This document shows positions 34,370 through 42,449 of a stretch of DNA of 64,000 bases, in pieces. The stretch comes from Pseudomonas fluorescens. GTDB lineage: Bacteria > Pseudomonadota > Gammaproteobacteria > Pseudomonadales > Pseudomonadaceae. Position numbers and translations under genes: made by a program. Every line of letters begins with the position of its first letter. Positions within the stretch are counted from its first letter, which is position 1. Under the pieces are notes generated by a model, which was not told the origin of the DNA, ran no database searches, and saw only the letters and a program-made list of their open reading frames with translations. The stretch lies in contig NZ_MOBX01000014.1 of the NCBI RefSeq assembly GCF_003732425.1, positions 486,816 through 550,815 on the forward strand, read 5' to 3'.

Positions 34370-36952
34370 TTAGATCCGGTTCTTCAGTGCATATAACATT
34401 TCGAGCGCGCGGCGCGGTGTTACATCATCCAGATCCAGTTTGGCCAGCTCATCCAGCACTGGGTGGGGCAGGCTGGCGAACATGTCGCTTTGCTGCGGGG
34501 CGGCCGGTTTGCCTTTGACGGCAGGTTTCGGCGCTTCATGCGGCAATGCGGTGTCTTCCAGTCGACTCAGGTGTTCACGAGCACGCACGATCACTTCGCT
34601 CGGTACGCCGGCCAACTGCGCCACTGCCAAGCCATAACTCTGGCTGGCAGGCCCCGGCAGAACGTGGTGCAGGAACACGATGCGCTCGTTGTGCTCGGTC
34701 GCGTTGAGGTGAACGTTGGCCACCAATGGCTCGGCTTCCGGCAATACGGTCAGTTCGAAGTAGTGCGTCGCGAACAAAGTATAGGCGCGTAAATGAGCCA
34801 GGCGCTCGGCGGCTGCCCACGCCAGCGACAGACCATCGAAGGTGCTGGTGCCGCGGCCGACTTCGTCCATCAACACCAGGCTGCGCTCGGTAGCGTTATG
34901 GAGGATGTTGGCGGTTTCGCTCATCTCGACCATGAAGGTCGAACGGCCACCGGCCAAGTCATCGCTGGAGCCGATCCGCGTGAAGATGCGGTCGACCAGC
35001 GACAGTTTGCAACTGGCCGCCGGCACGAAGCTGCCGATGTGCGCCAGCAGCACGATCAATGCGGTTTGCCGCATGTAGGTGGATTTACCGCCCATGTTCG
35101 GGCCGGTGATCACCAGCATGCGCGTGTTGTCGTCCAGGCTCAGGTCGTTGGCCACGAACGGCGTGGTCAGAACCTGCTCAACCACCGGGTGACGACCCTG
35201 GGTGATGCGCATGCAGGGCTCGCTGACGAAACGCGGGCAGTTCAGGTCGAGGTTCAGCGCACGTTCGGCGAGGTTGCTCAGCACGTCGAGTTCGGCCAGC
35301 GCGCCGGCGGTGTCCTGCAGCGGTGGCAACTGGCTGATCAAATCTTCCAGCAGCGCTTCGTAGAGCATTTTCTCGCGGGCGAGGGCACGGCTCTTGGCGG
35401 ACAGCGCCTTGTCTTCGAATTCTTTCAGTTCCGGCGTGATGAAACGCTCGGCACCTTTCAGCGTCTGGCGACGGATGTAATCCGCTGGCGCCGATTCAGC
35501 CTGCTTGCTCGGCAGCTCGATAAAGTAGCCGTGGATGCGGTTGTAACCGACTTTCAGGTTGGCCAGGCCAGTACGCGCCTTCTCGCGCGCTTCGAGATCG
35601 ATCAGGAACTGACCGGCGTTTTCGCTCAGCGATTGCAGCTCGTCGAGTTCGCTGTCATAGCCGGTTTTCAACACGCCGCCGTCACGGATCACTGCAGGAG
35701 GGTTGTCGATGATGGCTTTTTCCAGCAGCGCCGCCAGTTCCGGATAGGTGCTGGTGGTCGTCGCCAGGTTCTGCAGGTGCGGCGCTTCGAGATTGGTCAT
35801 CGCCACTTGCAATTGCGGCAGTGCGCCAAGGGCATCACGCAGACGAGCAAGGTCACGAGGACGCGCGTTGCGCAGGCCGATTCGCGCGAGGATCCGCTCG
35901 ATGTCGCCGATTTCCTTGAGCTGCGGTTGCAGTTTTTCGAAACGGTAGCCGTCGAGCAGGCACGTGATCGAGGTCTGGCGTGCCAGCAGTACGGTCAGAT
36001 CGCGCAGCGGGCGATTCAGCCAGCGGGTCAGCAGGCGACTGCCCATCGCGGTCTGGCAGCGATCGACGACGGATTGCAGGGTGTTGTCGCGGCCACCGGC
36101 CAGGTTGGTATCCAGCTCAAGGTTGCGACGGCTCGCACCGTCCAGCACCACTGTGTCGTCGAGGCGTTCATGGCGCAGGCTGCGCAGGTGGGGCAGGGCG
36201 GTACGCTGGGTTTCCTTGGCGTACGCCAACAGGCAACCGGCAGCGCCGATGGCCAGGGTCAGGTTCTCGCAGCCAAAGCCCTTCAGGTCTTGGGTGGAGA
36301 ATTGCTGGCAAAGGCTTTTCAGCGCCGAATCACGCTCAAAATCCCACGGTGCACGGCGACTGACGCCACGGCGCTTTTCCGCCGGCAGGTCCCTTGGCCA
36401 GTCATCCGGGATCAGCAACTCAACCGGATTGATTCGCTCCAGTTCTGCGAGCAGGTTCTCCCAACCTTTGATTTCCGACACGCTGAAACTGCCGCTGGTG
36501 ATGTCCAGCACGGCCAGACCGAACAGACGCTCATCACCCAGCAGCGCAGCGATCAAGTTGTCGCGGCGCTCGTCTAGCAGCGCCTCATCACTGACCGTAC
36601 CCGGCGTGAGGATGCGCACGACCTGGCGTTCTACCGGGCCTTTGCTGGTCGCCGGGTCGCCGACTTGTTCGCAAATCACCACCGACTCGCCAAGCTTGAC
36701 CAGTTTCGCCAGATAGCCTTCCGCCGCGTGATAAGGAATCCCGCACATCGGAATCGCCTGCCCCGCCGACTGCCCGCGCGCGGTCAGGGTGATGTCGAGC
36801 AACTTGGCAGCCTTCTTCGCATCTTCGTAGAAGATCTCGTAGAAGTCGCCCATGCGGTAGAACATCAGCTGATCTGGGTGCTGGTTCTTCAGACGCCAGT
36901 ACTGCTGCATCATTGGGGTGTGGGAGGACAAGTCTGAAATAGCTTTATTCAT
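34370..36952 (-). CDS. mutS: DNA mismatch repair protein MutS
   Basis: MutS recognises mismatches and starts repair with MutL. The 860-residue protein has the N-terminal mismatch-reading motif MFYRMGDFYEIFYEDA (Phe-x-Glu) near residue 30, the connector, lever and clamp domains, and the C-terminal ABC ATPase. Walker A is GPNMGGKSTYMRQ near 619, followed by the DEVGRGTSTFDGLSLAW block near 700. Start ATG 36952. In many pseudomonads the mutS-cinA interval is the tailocin insertion site, which fits what follows here. Confidence 0.97.
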   Translation of the reverse strand: MNKAISDLSSHTPMMQQYWRLKNQHPDQLMFYRMGDFYEIFYEDAKKAAKLLDITLTARGQSAGQAIPMCGIPYHAAEGYLAKLVKLGESVVICEQVGDPATSKGPVERQVVRILTPGTVSDEALLDERRDNLIAALLGDERLFGLAVLDITSGSFSVSEIKGWENLLAELERINPVELLIPDDWPRDLPAEKRRGVSRRAPWDFERDSALKSLCQQFSTQDLKGFGCENLTLAIGAAGCLLAYAKETQRTALPHLRSLRHERLDDTVVLDGASRRNLELDTNLAGGRDNTLQSVVDRCQTAMGSRLLTRWLNRPLRDLTVLLARQTSITCLLDGYRFEKLQPQLKEIGDIERILARIGLRNARPRDLARLRDALGALPQLQVAMTNLEAPHLQNLATTTSTYPELAALLEKAIIDNPPAVIRDGGVLKTGYDSELDELQSLSENAGQFLIDLEAREKARTGLANLKVGYNRIHGYFIELPSKQAESAPADYIRRQTLKGAERFITPELKEFEDKALSAKSRALAREKMLYEALLEDLISQLPPLQDTAGALAELDVLSNLAERALNLDLNCPRFVSEPCMRITQGRHPVVEQVLTTPFVANDLSLDDNTRMLVITGPNMGGKSTYMRQTALIVLLAHIGSFVPAASCKLSLVDRIFTRIGSSDDLAGGRSTFMVEMSETANILHNATERSLVLMDEVGRGTSTFDGLSLAWAAAERLAHLRAYTLFATHYFELTVLPEAEPLVANVHLNATEHNERIVFLHHVLPGPASQSYGLAVAQLAGVPSEVIVRAREHLSRLEDTALPHEAPKPAVKGKPAAPQQSDMFASLPHPVLDELAKLDLDDVTPRRALEMLYALKNRI

Positions 36953-37257
36953 CAGTGGTTTAGCTTTACCGAAAAAAGTGACGAGGCAAAAAACGGGTAA
37001 ATCGCATCGAAAAAGTGGCGAGTGTGTTGCCGGTGATACGGCCCGTGGATTGATTCAGTGGCGCGAGTATGAAGTTTTTTTGAGGTTGATGCAGCAACAC
37101 GCCGCCGCTCGGCCTGGGATTGTGTCCTACAGTGCCGAAAAGCTTTCGAATGATCAGATTTCGTAGGTTGAAGGCCAGACGAGGAAGCAGCCTGGAACAG
37201 TCAGAGGGCATCGGCTCAGGAGCGTCATCGAGCGATTGCTTTTAAGATGCGGGCAAA
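36953..37257. other. Intergenic region upstream of mutS
   Basis: About 300 bases without a supportable gene. It should contain the mutS promoter on the minus strand and the lost 5' end of the decayed regulator on the plus strand. In the frame around 37222-37300 residues resembling the N-terminal beta strands of a winged helix can be read, but with stops. Confidence 0.5.
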
Positions 37258-37887
37258 ATGACTCTCTGTCGATCGGGGCAGTCGACCAATCTGGGCAGCA
37301 ATGAAAGCGATCTGTTGCTAGCACTGATCGCTGGCGTGACCGAAAAGGAACAGCTCATCTCCCGGGTCTGGGGACAGCGGGGCTGGTCATGTCCGACAGC
37401 AGTTACTACAAAACCCTGCACGTGCTTCGCGCGCATTTTGCCTGACGTCGGTTTGCCACGAGACAGTCTCAAAACTTTACCTCGGCGTGGCGTGGTGTTG
37501 TTGTGTGAAATTCGATTAGTAAACGCTGAGTTGGCGGAGCCTGAATCCGTGATAGCGACGCCAGCGCCTGACGAGCCGGCGTTCATCACAGTGACGCAGC
37601 CGTCGCGCCGCTACTGACGCTTTCTGTTGCCAGCGCTCGTTGTACCAGCGCTCGCACTCCCGCTGTTTTACGCCTGGTAGAATTTTAAGAAACCCGCCGA
37701 TCTGGAAGAGTGGGAACTTATCTGGCAAGAGGGCGAAGCGAAGTTATATGTGGAAGAAAGTGAAAAGATGTCCACGGACGAGATTGTGAAAGCGCTCCGC
37801 GAGTTCGAACCGCAAATTGTTGTCCGATACCAATTACTATTTGCGATAACTACTCTCCCAGTTGTTGATCAAGTGCGTCAAACCTGA
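37258..37887 (+). pseudogene. Decayed ToxR/CadC-like membrane-bound winged-helix regulator
   Basis: The main frame encodes LGSNESDLLLALIAG and EQLISRVWGQRG, then slips. The next frame gives MSDSSYYKTLHVLRAHFA (from about 37390), and the original frame resumes with DVGLPRDSLKTLPRRGVVLL. Together this is a complete OmpR/PhoB-type DNA-binding domain. After an in-frame stop (37615) the same frame continues with a membrane segment (FLLPALVVPALALPLFYAW), another stop near 37678, and a soluble tail to 37887. At least two frameshifts and two nonsense codons make it non-functional as one protein. The domain order (N-terminal winged helix, one membrane helix, periplasmic tail) is that of ToxR, CadC or PsaE. 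Confidence 0.8.
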
Positions 37888-37905
37888 AAGTAAAGGGGAG
37901 GCTAT

Positions 37906-38398
37906 ATGCGTGAATTACCCGTTCATTGGAAAAAAATAATCGCGCTTTCGACCTTCGCTTCAATATATTTTTTCGGTGTGTTGATGATCCATTATTTCTA
38001 TCTGATTAGTCGCGATATTCCCCGTGCACCGTATTTTACTTCCATCGATTTTGTCCATACCAATGACCACAAAGTACGTTGGCATGGCGTCGGTGACATG
38101 ACGATCGATCCGAAAGATGGCGCCCTTTATGTCTATTACGTGATTAAAATGCCGGAGGGGAAATTCATATGCCTATGACCGCAAATTCGACATTACTCTC
38201 ACTCACTTCGACACTTCGAGGTTTCTATTCAAGACGCGATCCATTGTGGAGTTTGATGCCGATACTGCCGCAGATGAACTACCGTTTATGGAAAGAGGCT
38301 TTCAAGGCGGAATGGTCACCTTCAATTATTTCTCCGATGCCGAGTATTACTACAATCTCAATAACCTGATCAATGGCGTCTGCCACGTCCCGCGCTAG
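37906..38398 (+). pseudogene. Frameshifted single-membrane-segment protein, partner of the decayed regulator
   Basis: ATG 37906 follows AAAGGGGAGG. The first frame gives an N-terminal membrane segment (about residues 10-32, IALSTFASIYFFGVLMIHYF) and an extracytoplasmic part up to MPEGKF. It stops at 38178. The +1 frame continues sensibly from 38168 (YAYDRKFDITLTHFDTSRF) to a stop at 38398, so a single frameshift near 38168 splits a gene of about 163 codons. The position directly after a membrane winged-helix gene recalls ToxS/PsaF/TcpH effectors; that role is inference. No family is recognised. Confidence 0.75.
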
Positions 38399-38428
38399 CG
38401 AAAATCAGGGGGTGTGCCCCCCCCCGGA

Positions 38429-38707
38429 ATGGCTAAGTAAGACTGAGTAAGACGCGCTGAGGCAACGGATTACGTTTATCGCAAGGCGGGCCTGGAACAA
38501 GCGCTGGCCAATGTTGAGCGTTACTGTCGCGAGCCCTCTGCAGAGGATGAACACGAAAGGGCCATTCAAAAGGCAGAAACCGAAGTTAGGCGCAGACAAA
38601 ACCATCTGAAAGCTGCGCGTCAGTACGGCGATGTGAAAGTCATCAAGAAGCATGAAGCCAGACTCGAACGGGCCGAAGCCAAGCTGCACTGGCTGGTGAA
38701 TGAGTAA
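38429..38707 (+). pseudogene. Start-less coiled-coil gene fragment
   Basis: An 86-codon open frame (38447-38704) reads DYVYRKAGLEQALANVERYC and continues with a highly charged helical sequence to HWLVNE. It lacks any ATG, GTG or TTG near its 5' end. The same frame upstream has ATG 38429 but hits stops at once (MAK*D*). A tandem AGTAAGAC-TG-AGTAAGAC duplication lies at the stops, and a run of nine or more C at about 38417-38425 lies just before. It looks like a gene broken at its 5' end. Function unknown. Confidence 0.55.
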
Positions 38708-38751
38708 TGGATCGGTCGGATTATTTTTTCGTTGAACGTTGGAAACTCAAT

Positions 38752-38934
38752 ATGAAAAGCGTACTTGTCTTTGCTTCAGTCTTTACAACTGCCGTGCTGC
38801 TTTCTGGCTGCACCGCCACTGATTGGGTGCACGCCGGAGGCGGCATCATGAGCGCCAAAGATGATTATCAGAAAAAAGCCAGGAACGATCGGCTCAAGCG
38901 CGCCAATGCGGCGGCACGTCGAGTCAGAGGCTGA
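38752..38934 (+). CDS. Small hypothetical lipoprotein
   Basis: From ATG 38752 the 60-residue product begins MKSVLVFASVFTTAVLLSGC, a signal peptide with lipobox LLSGC at residue 20. A short basic tail of about 40 residues follows (DDYQKKARNDRLKRANAAAR). An in-frame ATG at 38707 overlapping the preceding stop would add 15 residues before the signal peptide and is less likely. Family not recognised; it is probably an outer- or inner-membrane-anchored small lipoprotein. Confidence 0.72.
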   Translation: MKSVLVFASVFTTAVLLSGCTATDWVHAGGGIMSAKDDYQKKARNDRLKRANAAARRVRG

Positions 38935-39057
38935 GGTAGTTAAACGCGTAGAGGACAGTTGATCCGCACGAGGGCGGTTCAGGCACCGGCGAGGGCAAAA
39001 ATGCGTCGTACCACAACGCTTTTTGCCCTTTCGCGACGTTGATCCCTGTTGTCTGTT

Positions 39058-40218
39058 TCAAGCCACGGCGAATCGGGATTTGAGGTTGCGCGACAATTTC
39101 TCGCCGTGCCTTCTCATCGGGTTTTCGATGTAGCGGTAGTTGAATTCGGAAAACAACAAAGTGATCGCGACAAAAGCACCGATATACAACGCAGTGTATC
39201 CACCGTCGAAAGGGGTTGGCTGCGTGTCGCCAGGTGCGGCAAAGAACCAATGCCTGACTAGCGACAGCGCAATGACGTGCGTCAGGTAGATGGCGTAGGA
39301 GCGCGAGCCGATGTAGTTGCACAAGGCTGCCACGGCGCGGTTGGCCGTCAGATAATCCTTGTTGTAGCTCGCGACCCAGACCAGTAAACCTGAGCCGACG
39401 GCGGTCAGTCCCATGGCGAAAGGCAGGGGCGGGTTAGGGGCGGTCAGCGCGGCGAGGAGCCAGATCATCGCCGTCAGTAACAGCACAGCCACTGCCTTGT
39501 TTTTCAGGAAGGTCGGTTCCAGGCGCTTGTAACTTTCGCTGCTGTGCCACAGGGCCAATAGCACGCCCAGGGAAATGGCGTCGGTACGGAACGCCCACAA
39601 CTCTGGTGTGGGGCGAATCAGTTGCCGGGTGAGAAAGAACTGCGCCAGGAATACCGCAATGAATACCGCAGGCATCCAGCGCCGACCGGCCAGCACCGCA
39701 ATGATCGGCAGCACCAGATAAAACTGGTTTTCCAGGGAAAGGCTCCAGTAAATCCCGGCATCGCCCAGCGTACCGGTGTCTCGGCTGACGGCGTACACCA
39801 CATTCATGTACTGCAAGGCTGCGGCGAGAGCGGAGTGGACGAAAATCTCCAACTGCAAAAACACCCCTTTGCCGCCATAGAGATGAGACAGCAACAGCGA
39901 TACCGCAATCCAGAACAGGGCCGATGGCATTAGTCGCCAGAACCGCCTGACCCAGAACGGCGCGCACAACTCCAGCAAGTCACGAAAGCTTCGGCTGGCC
40001 GGAATCTCACTGGCAATCGATTTGGTAATGATGAACCCGGAAACGCAGAAGAAAATATCGACGCCGTAGCCGAATCGATAGTCCGCCAGCACGTTCCAGT
40101 AGACCGATTGCGGGGACAGGATCAAGGCAATGTGGGCAAAGATGACAAGGATAATCGCCAGCGCACGCAACGCTTCAATGTCGCTGTTCTTGCGCTGTTT
40201 TAAATGGGGTGTGGTCAT
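39058..40218 (-). CDS. OafA/YrhL-type acyltransferase (acyltransferase family 3)
   Basis: This integral membrane O-acyltransferase family modifies O-antigen or other envelope glycans. The product is about 386 residues from ATG 40218 (MTTPHLKQRKNSDIEALRALA); an upstream TTG at 40239 would add seven. The family motif DIEALRALAIILVIFAH is near residue 12 and FFCVSGFIITKSI near 57. About ten membrane segments are predicted and there is no SGNH domain. It is oriented against the tailocin genes and lies between mutS and the repressor. LPS modification is the likely role; the exact substrate is unknown. Confidence 0.88.
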   Translation of the reverse strand: MTTPHLKQRKNSDIEALRALAIILVIFAHIALILSPQSVYWNVLADYRFGYGVDIFFCVSGFIITKSIASEIPASRSFRDLLELCAPFWVRRFWRLMPSALFWIAVSLLLSHLYGGKGVFLQLEIFVHSALAAALQYMNVVYAVSRDTGTLGDAGIYWSLSLENQFYLVLPIIAVLAGRRWMPAVFIAVFLAQFFLTRQLIRPTPELWAFRTDAISLGVLLALWHSSESYKRLEPTFLKNKAVAVLLLTAMIWLLAALTAPNPPLPFAMGLTAVGSGLLVWVASYNKDYLTANRAVAALCNYIGSRSYAIYLTHVIALSLVRHWFFAAPGDTQPTPFDGGYTALYIGAFVAITLLFSEFNYRYIENPMRRHGEKLSRNLKSRFAVA

Positions 40219-40457
40219 GGATGGCTCAGTGTTGATCAATCGCTCGACTGTCCAATCCTGCTGGCTGGGCCACAGGCGACAGTTGCTTGTTCAGGGCAGA
40301 AGTCATTTCAGCGTCGAATCTGAAGGAGGTTGGATTGAAATAAGATTGTTCTGATGGACTTGTAGGAAGTTTCCTAGTTGTCGCTAGGTTACCACGGCTG
40401 ATTGGCACGTCGCAGCCGTGAAACGATTGGGTGCGGATGAGTATCTATGCGTCATTT

Positions 40458-40471
40458 ATGCAAATCAGCAT
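40458..40471. promoter_or_regulatory. Possible PrtR autoregulatory operator
   Basis: ATGC-AAATCA-GCAT is a dyad 28 bases upstream of the repressor ATG. It shares the ATGC/TGCAT half-site with the operator cluster at 41330-41396. Autorepression is inferred from position and similarity. Confidence 0.45.
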
Positions 40472-40498
40472 TTGTGTTCGCAAAAGAGTTCAAGCACT

Positions 40499-41242
40499 AT
40501 GCGCGTTATGCAAAAACGCAACGTAGCCTCCGTCTTAAGAGCACTGCTCGACCAGCACGGGATCTCCCCCACGGAGCTCCACCGTCGCACCGGCGTGCCT
40601 CAATCCACTCTCTCGCGGATTCTCAGCGGGAAGATCGTCGATCCTTCGGATAAACACATCTCGAAGATCGCCGAGTACTTCGCTGTGAGCACCGATCAAT
40701 TGCGCGGGCGCGCGGATGTCGCGCCTTCGGCCGGTGCCGCGCGTGATGACGTGCATGCGGAACTCAAGGACATAATGCTGTGGGACGACGACACACCTGT
40801 CGATGACGACGAAGTGTCGGTGCCGTTCCTTCGCGAGGTTGAATTGGCTGCTGGATCAGGAAGATTCGTCATCGAAGAGAGCGAGCGCTCTAGCCTGCGC
40901 TTCGGCAAGCGCAGCCTGCGCCATAACGGTGTGCAGTTCGACCAGGCCAAATGCGTGACAGTGCGCGGCAACAGCATGTTGCCGGTGTTGCGCGATGGCG
41001 CCACTGTCGGTGTCAATGCGGGCAAGTGCGGCATCGGCGACATCATTGATGGCGACCTTTACGCGATCAATCACAACGGCCAGTTACGCGTAAAGCAGCT
41101 TTACCGCTTGCCTACCGGCATTCGTCTGCGCAGCTTCAATCGCGATGAACATCCGGACGAGGACTACAGCTTCCAGGAAATCCAGGAAGAGCAGATCGTC
41201 ATCCTCGGTCACGTCTTCTGGTGGGGCATGTACGCCCGCTAA
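40499..41242 (+). CDS. prtR: LexA/CI-like tailocin repressor (PrtR type)
   Basis: The product is 247 residues from ATG 40499 (244 from ATG 40508). The N-terminal helix-turn-helix (VASVLRALLDQHGISPTELH then TGVPQSTLSRILSGK) covers about residues 7-60. The C-terminal S24 peptidase domain has the nucleophile Ser in RGNSMLPVLRDGATVG and the general-base Lys in LRVKQLYR. A candidate self-cleavage Ala-Gly lies in LAAGSGRF. Such repressors are cleaved with RecA after DNA damage, derepressing pyocin genes. No PrtN activator gene is visible next to it. A terminator follows, then the main tailocin promoter. Confidence 0.9.
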   Translation: MRVMQKRNVASVLRALLDQHGISPTELHRRTGVPQSTLSRILSGKIVDPSDKHISKIAEYFAVSTDQLRGRADVAPSAGAARDDVHAELKDIMLWDDDTPVDDDEVSVPFLREVELAAGSGRFVIEESERSSLRFGKRSLRHNGVQFDQAKCVTVRGNSMLPVLRDGATVGVNAGKCGIGDIIDGDLYAINHNGQLRVKQLYRLPTGIRLRSFNRDEHPDEDYSFQEIQEEQIVILGHVFWWGMYAR

Positions 41243-41260
41243 CCCGAACCTCTTCAGACA

Positions 41261-41286
41261 AACCCGCCCATTGGCGGGTTTTTTTT
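41261..41286 (+). terminator. Intrinsic terminator of the repressor gene
   Basis: AACCCGCC and GGCGGGTT pair across CATT and run into eight T residues, 18 bases after the repressor stop. Confidence 0.93.
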
Positions 41287-41329
41287 CGCCTTGAGAAAAC
41301 CGCCAAGCCCTTGAGTTGCGGGGCTTTCA

Positions 41330-41401
41330 TGCATTCGCGCATTTATCGTGCATAAATAAATGCATTTACGCATTGACTGTATATGCATACATGCATATTC
41401 T
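41330..41401 (+). promoter_or_regulatory. Tailocin promoter with overlapping TGCAT operator repeats
   Basis: TTGACT (41373-41378), a 17-base spacer and TATTCT (41396-41401) form a near-consensus sigma70 promoter. The spacer contains ATGCAT-AC-ATGCAT (41383-41396). Upstream are TGCATTCGCGCA (41330-41341), TGCAT-AAATAA-ATGCA (41349-41364) and TGCATTTACGCA (41361-41372). These are regularly spaced half-sites, as expected for a cooperative CI/PrtR-like repressor occluding RNA polymerase. Confidence 0.75.
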
Positions 41402-41467
41402 TGCCACCAAGCCGCTCGACAAAGCGGCTGGCAAGAAAGCTCTTTAGTTCCACAAGAACAGGCAGCG

Positions 41468-41578
41468 ATGAACCGGCCTCAACGGTTCAGAGGGTTGGCA
41501 ACTGACCCGGGTGTGCAGCGTAAAGCACCAGAAGCAGTTATCCGGCGGGCAGGGACCGCGGTCGGAAAAACAATTTGA
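41468..41578 (+). CDS. Short leader ORF of the tailocin transcript
   Basis: ATG 41468 opens a 36-codon frame, MNRPQRFRGLATDPGVQRKA onward, ending GKTI. It is basic, lacks a convincing ribosome-binding site (GGCAGCG) and sits between the promoter and the first early terminator. It could be a leader peptide or not translated at all. No family is recognised. Confidence 0.3.
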   Translation: MNRPQRFRGLATDPGVQRKAPEAVIRRAGTAVGKTI

Positions 41579-41665
41579 ATGGACTCGTACCGCGCCAGTA
41601 GCGCCGAACAGTCAGCTTCCTTCTTGAACACAGGAATTGAAGGAAGGCGAAGGAGCGCATTACTG

Positions 41666-41696
41666 AAAAGCCCGGTGCATCGCCGCCGGGCTTTTT
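41666..41696 (+). terminator. Early tailocin terminator, copy 1
   Basis: AAAAGCCCGG pairs with CCGGGCTTTT, about 260-290 bases after the promoter and before the first tailocin gene. Its flanks are repeated almost exactly at the second copy (42349). The 215-base gap around it (41579-41793) also has a TTGTCG...CGACAA dyad at 41732-41758. Confidence 0.85.
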
Positions 41697-41793
41697 GGAA
41701 TGCCTGCCTAATGCTCAAGCATCTCCATAAATTGTCGTAGGCATTGCATGTTCGACAAATCGCTCAATAAGCCACTCTGAAAAGGAAAACACC

Positions 41794-42216
41794 ATGCGCC
41801 GATATGGACGTGTTGATCAGGATCGAATCGTCGAGTTCTTCGAAACGGACGGTGACATCACGCAAATGTTTCACCCCAGCATTATCTGGGCAGAAGTGAC
41901 CGACCATCCGGAAGTACAACTGGGTTGGGTCGCCACCAAAACTGACGGCGTCTGGGCATTCGCCGCCTACGTGCCGCCGCCACCGACCGAGCAAGAGCTG
42001 ATTGATCAAGCGCAATTGCAGAAATGGCAATTGTTGAACGGAGCGGCTAACTGGCTGCTGCTTAACTCCTTGCAGTTCAAGGCTGACATTAATGTCGCCA
42101 CGCCAGAGGAGCAGTCCCTGCTGCACGCTCACAAGCTCTATTCGATTGCTGTCAGCGACATCGACAAACAACCGGGTTACCCGGCAACCATTGTCTGGCC
42201 AGTCGCGCCTTATTGA
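41794..42216 (+). CDS. Tail fibre assembly-like protein, isolated copy
   Basis: The 140-residue protein begins MRRYGRVDQDRIVEFFETDG. It has a PPPPTEQELIDQAQLQKWQLLNG-type central segment (shortened motif PPPPTEQEL) and a C-terminal YSIAVSDIDKQPGYPATIVW region, which is the pattern of Caudoviricetes tail fibre assembly chaperones that help fold fibre tips. Unusually it is far from the fibre gene, between the repressor and the holin, and flanked by the two copies of a repeated terminator. It could be a cassette left from a fibre exchange. Confidence 0.7.
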   Translation: MRRYGRVDQDRIVEFFETDGDITQMFHPSIIWAEVTDHPEVQLGWVATKTDGVWAFAAYVPPPPTEQELIDQAQLQKWQLLNGAANWLLLNSLQFKADINVATPEEQSLLHAHKLYSIAVSDIDKQPGYPATIVWPVAPY

Positions 42217-42348
42217 ATTGGGCAGCGCATCGCTTGATCCCTATGCGCATGACTGGTTGAGCGATGGCTGCTCCTTCTTTCAGCCAGCCTCCCATAGCGA
42301 TGCCAACGCCGTGCGCCGTCAAAACCTCACTGTGAGAGCGCATTACTG

Positions 42349-42377
42349 AAAAGCCCGGCCCCCGCGCCGGGCTTTTT
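42349..42377 (+). terminator. Early tailocin terminator, copy 2
   Basis: AAAAGCCCGG pairs with CCGGGCTTTTT after the isolated fibre-assembly gene. The 23-base left flank ending AAAAGCCCGG (42336-42358) matches 41653-41675, and the 20-base right part (42367-42386) matches 41686-41705. Confidence 0.85.
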
Positions 42378-42449
42378 GGAATGCCTACCTCAAGAGAAAC
42401 CGTTTGAACCCAACACTCATCATTCATCAATCACCTACGGAGGCGTGAC

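Noticed and set aside
34793..36577. Plus-strand open frame of 594 codons opposite mutS
   Set aside because: Shadow of mutS, with no recognisable domain and no ribosome-binding site.
37258..38707. Real small genes from each surviving short frame
   Set aside because: The frames join into longer recognisable proteins only across frameshifts and stops, so they are called pseudogenes.
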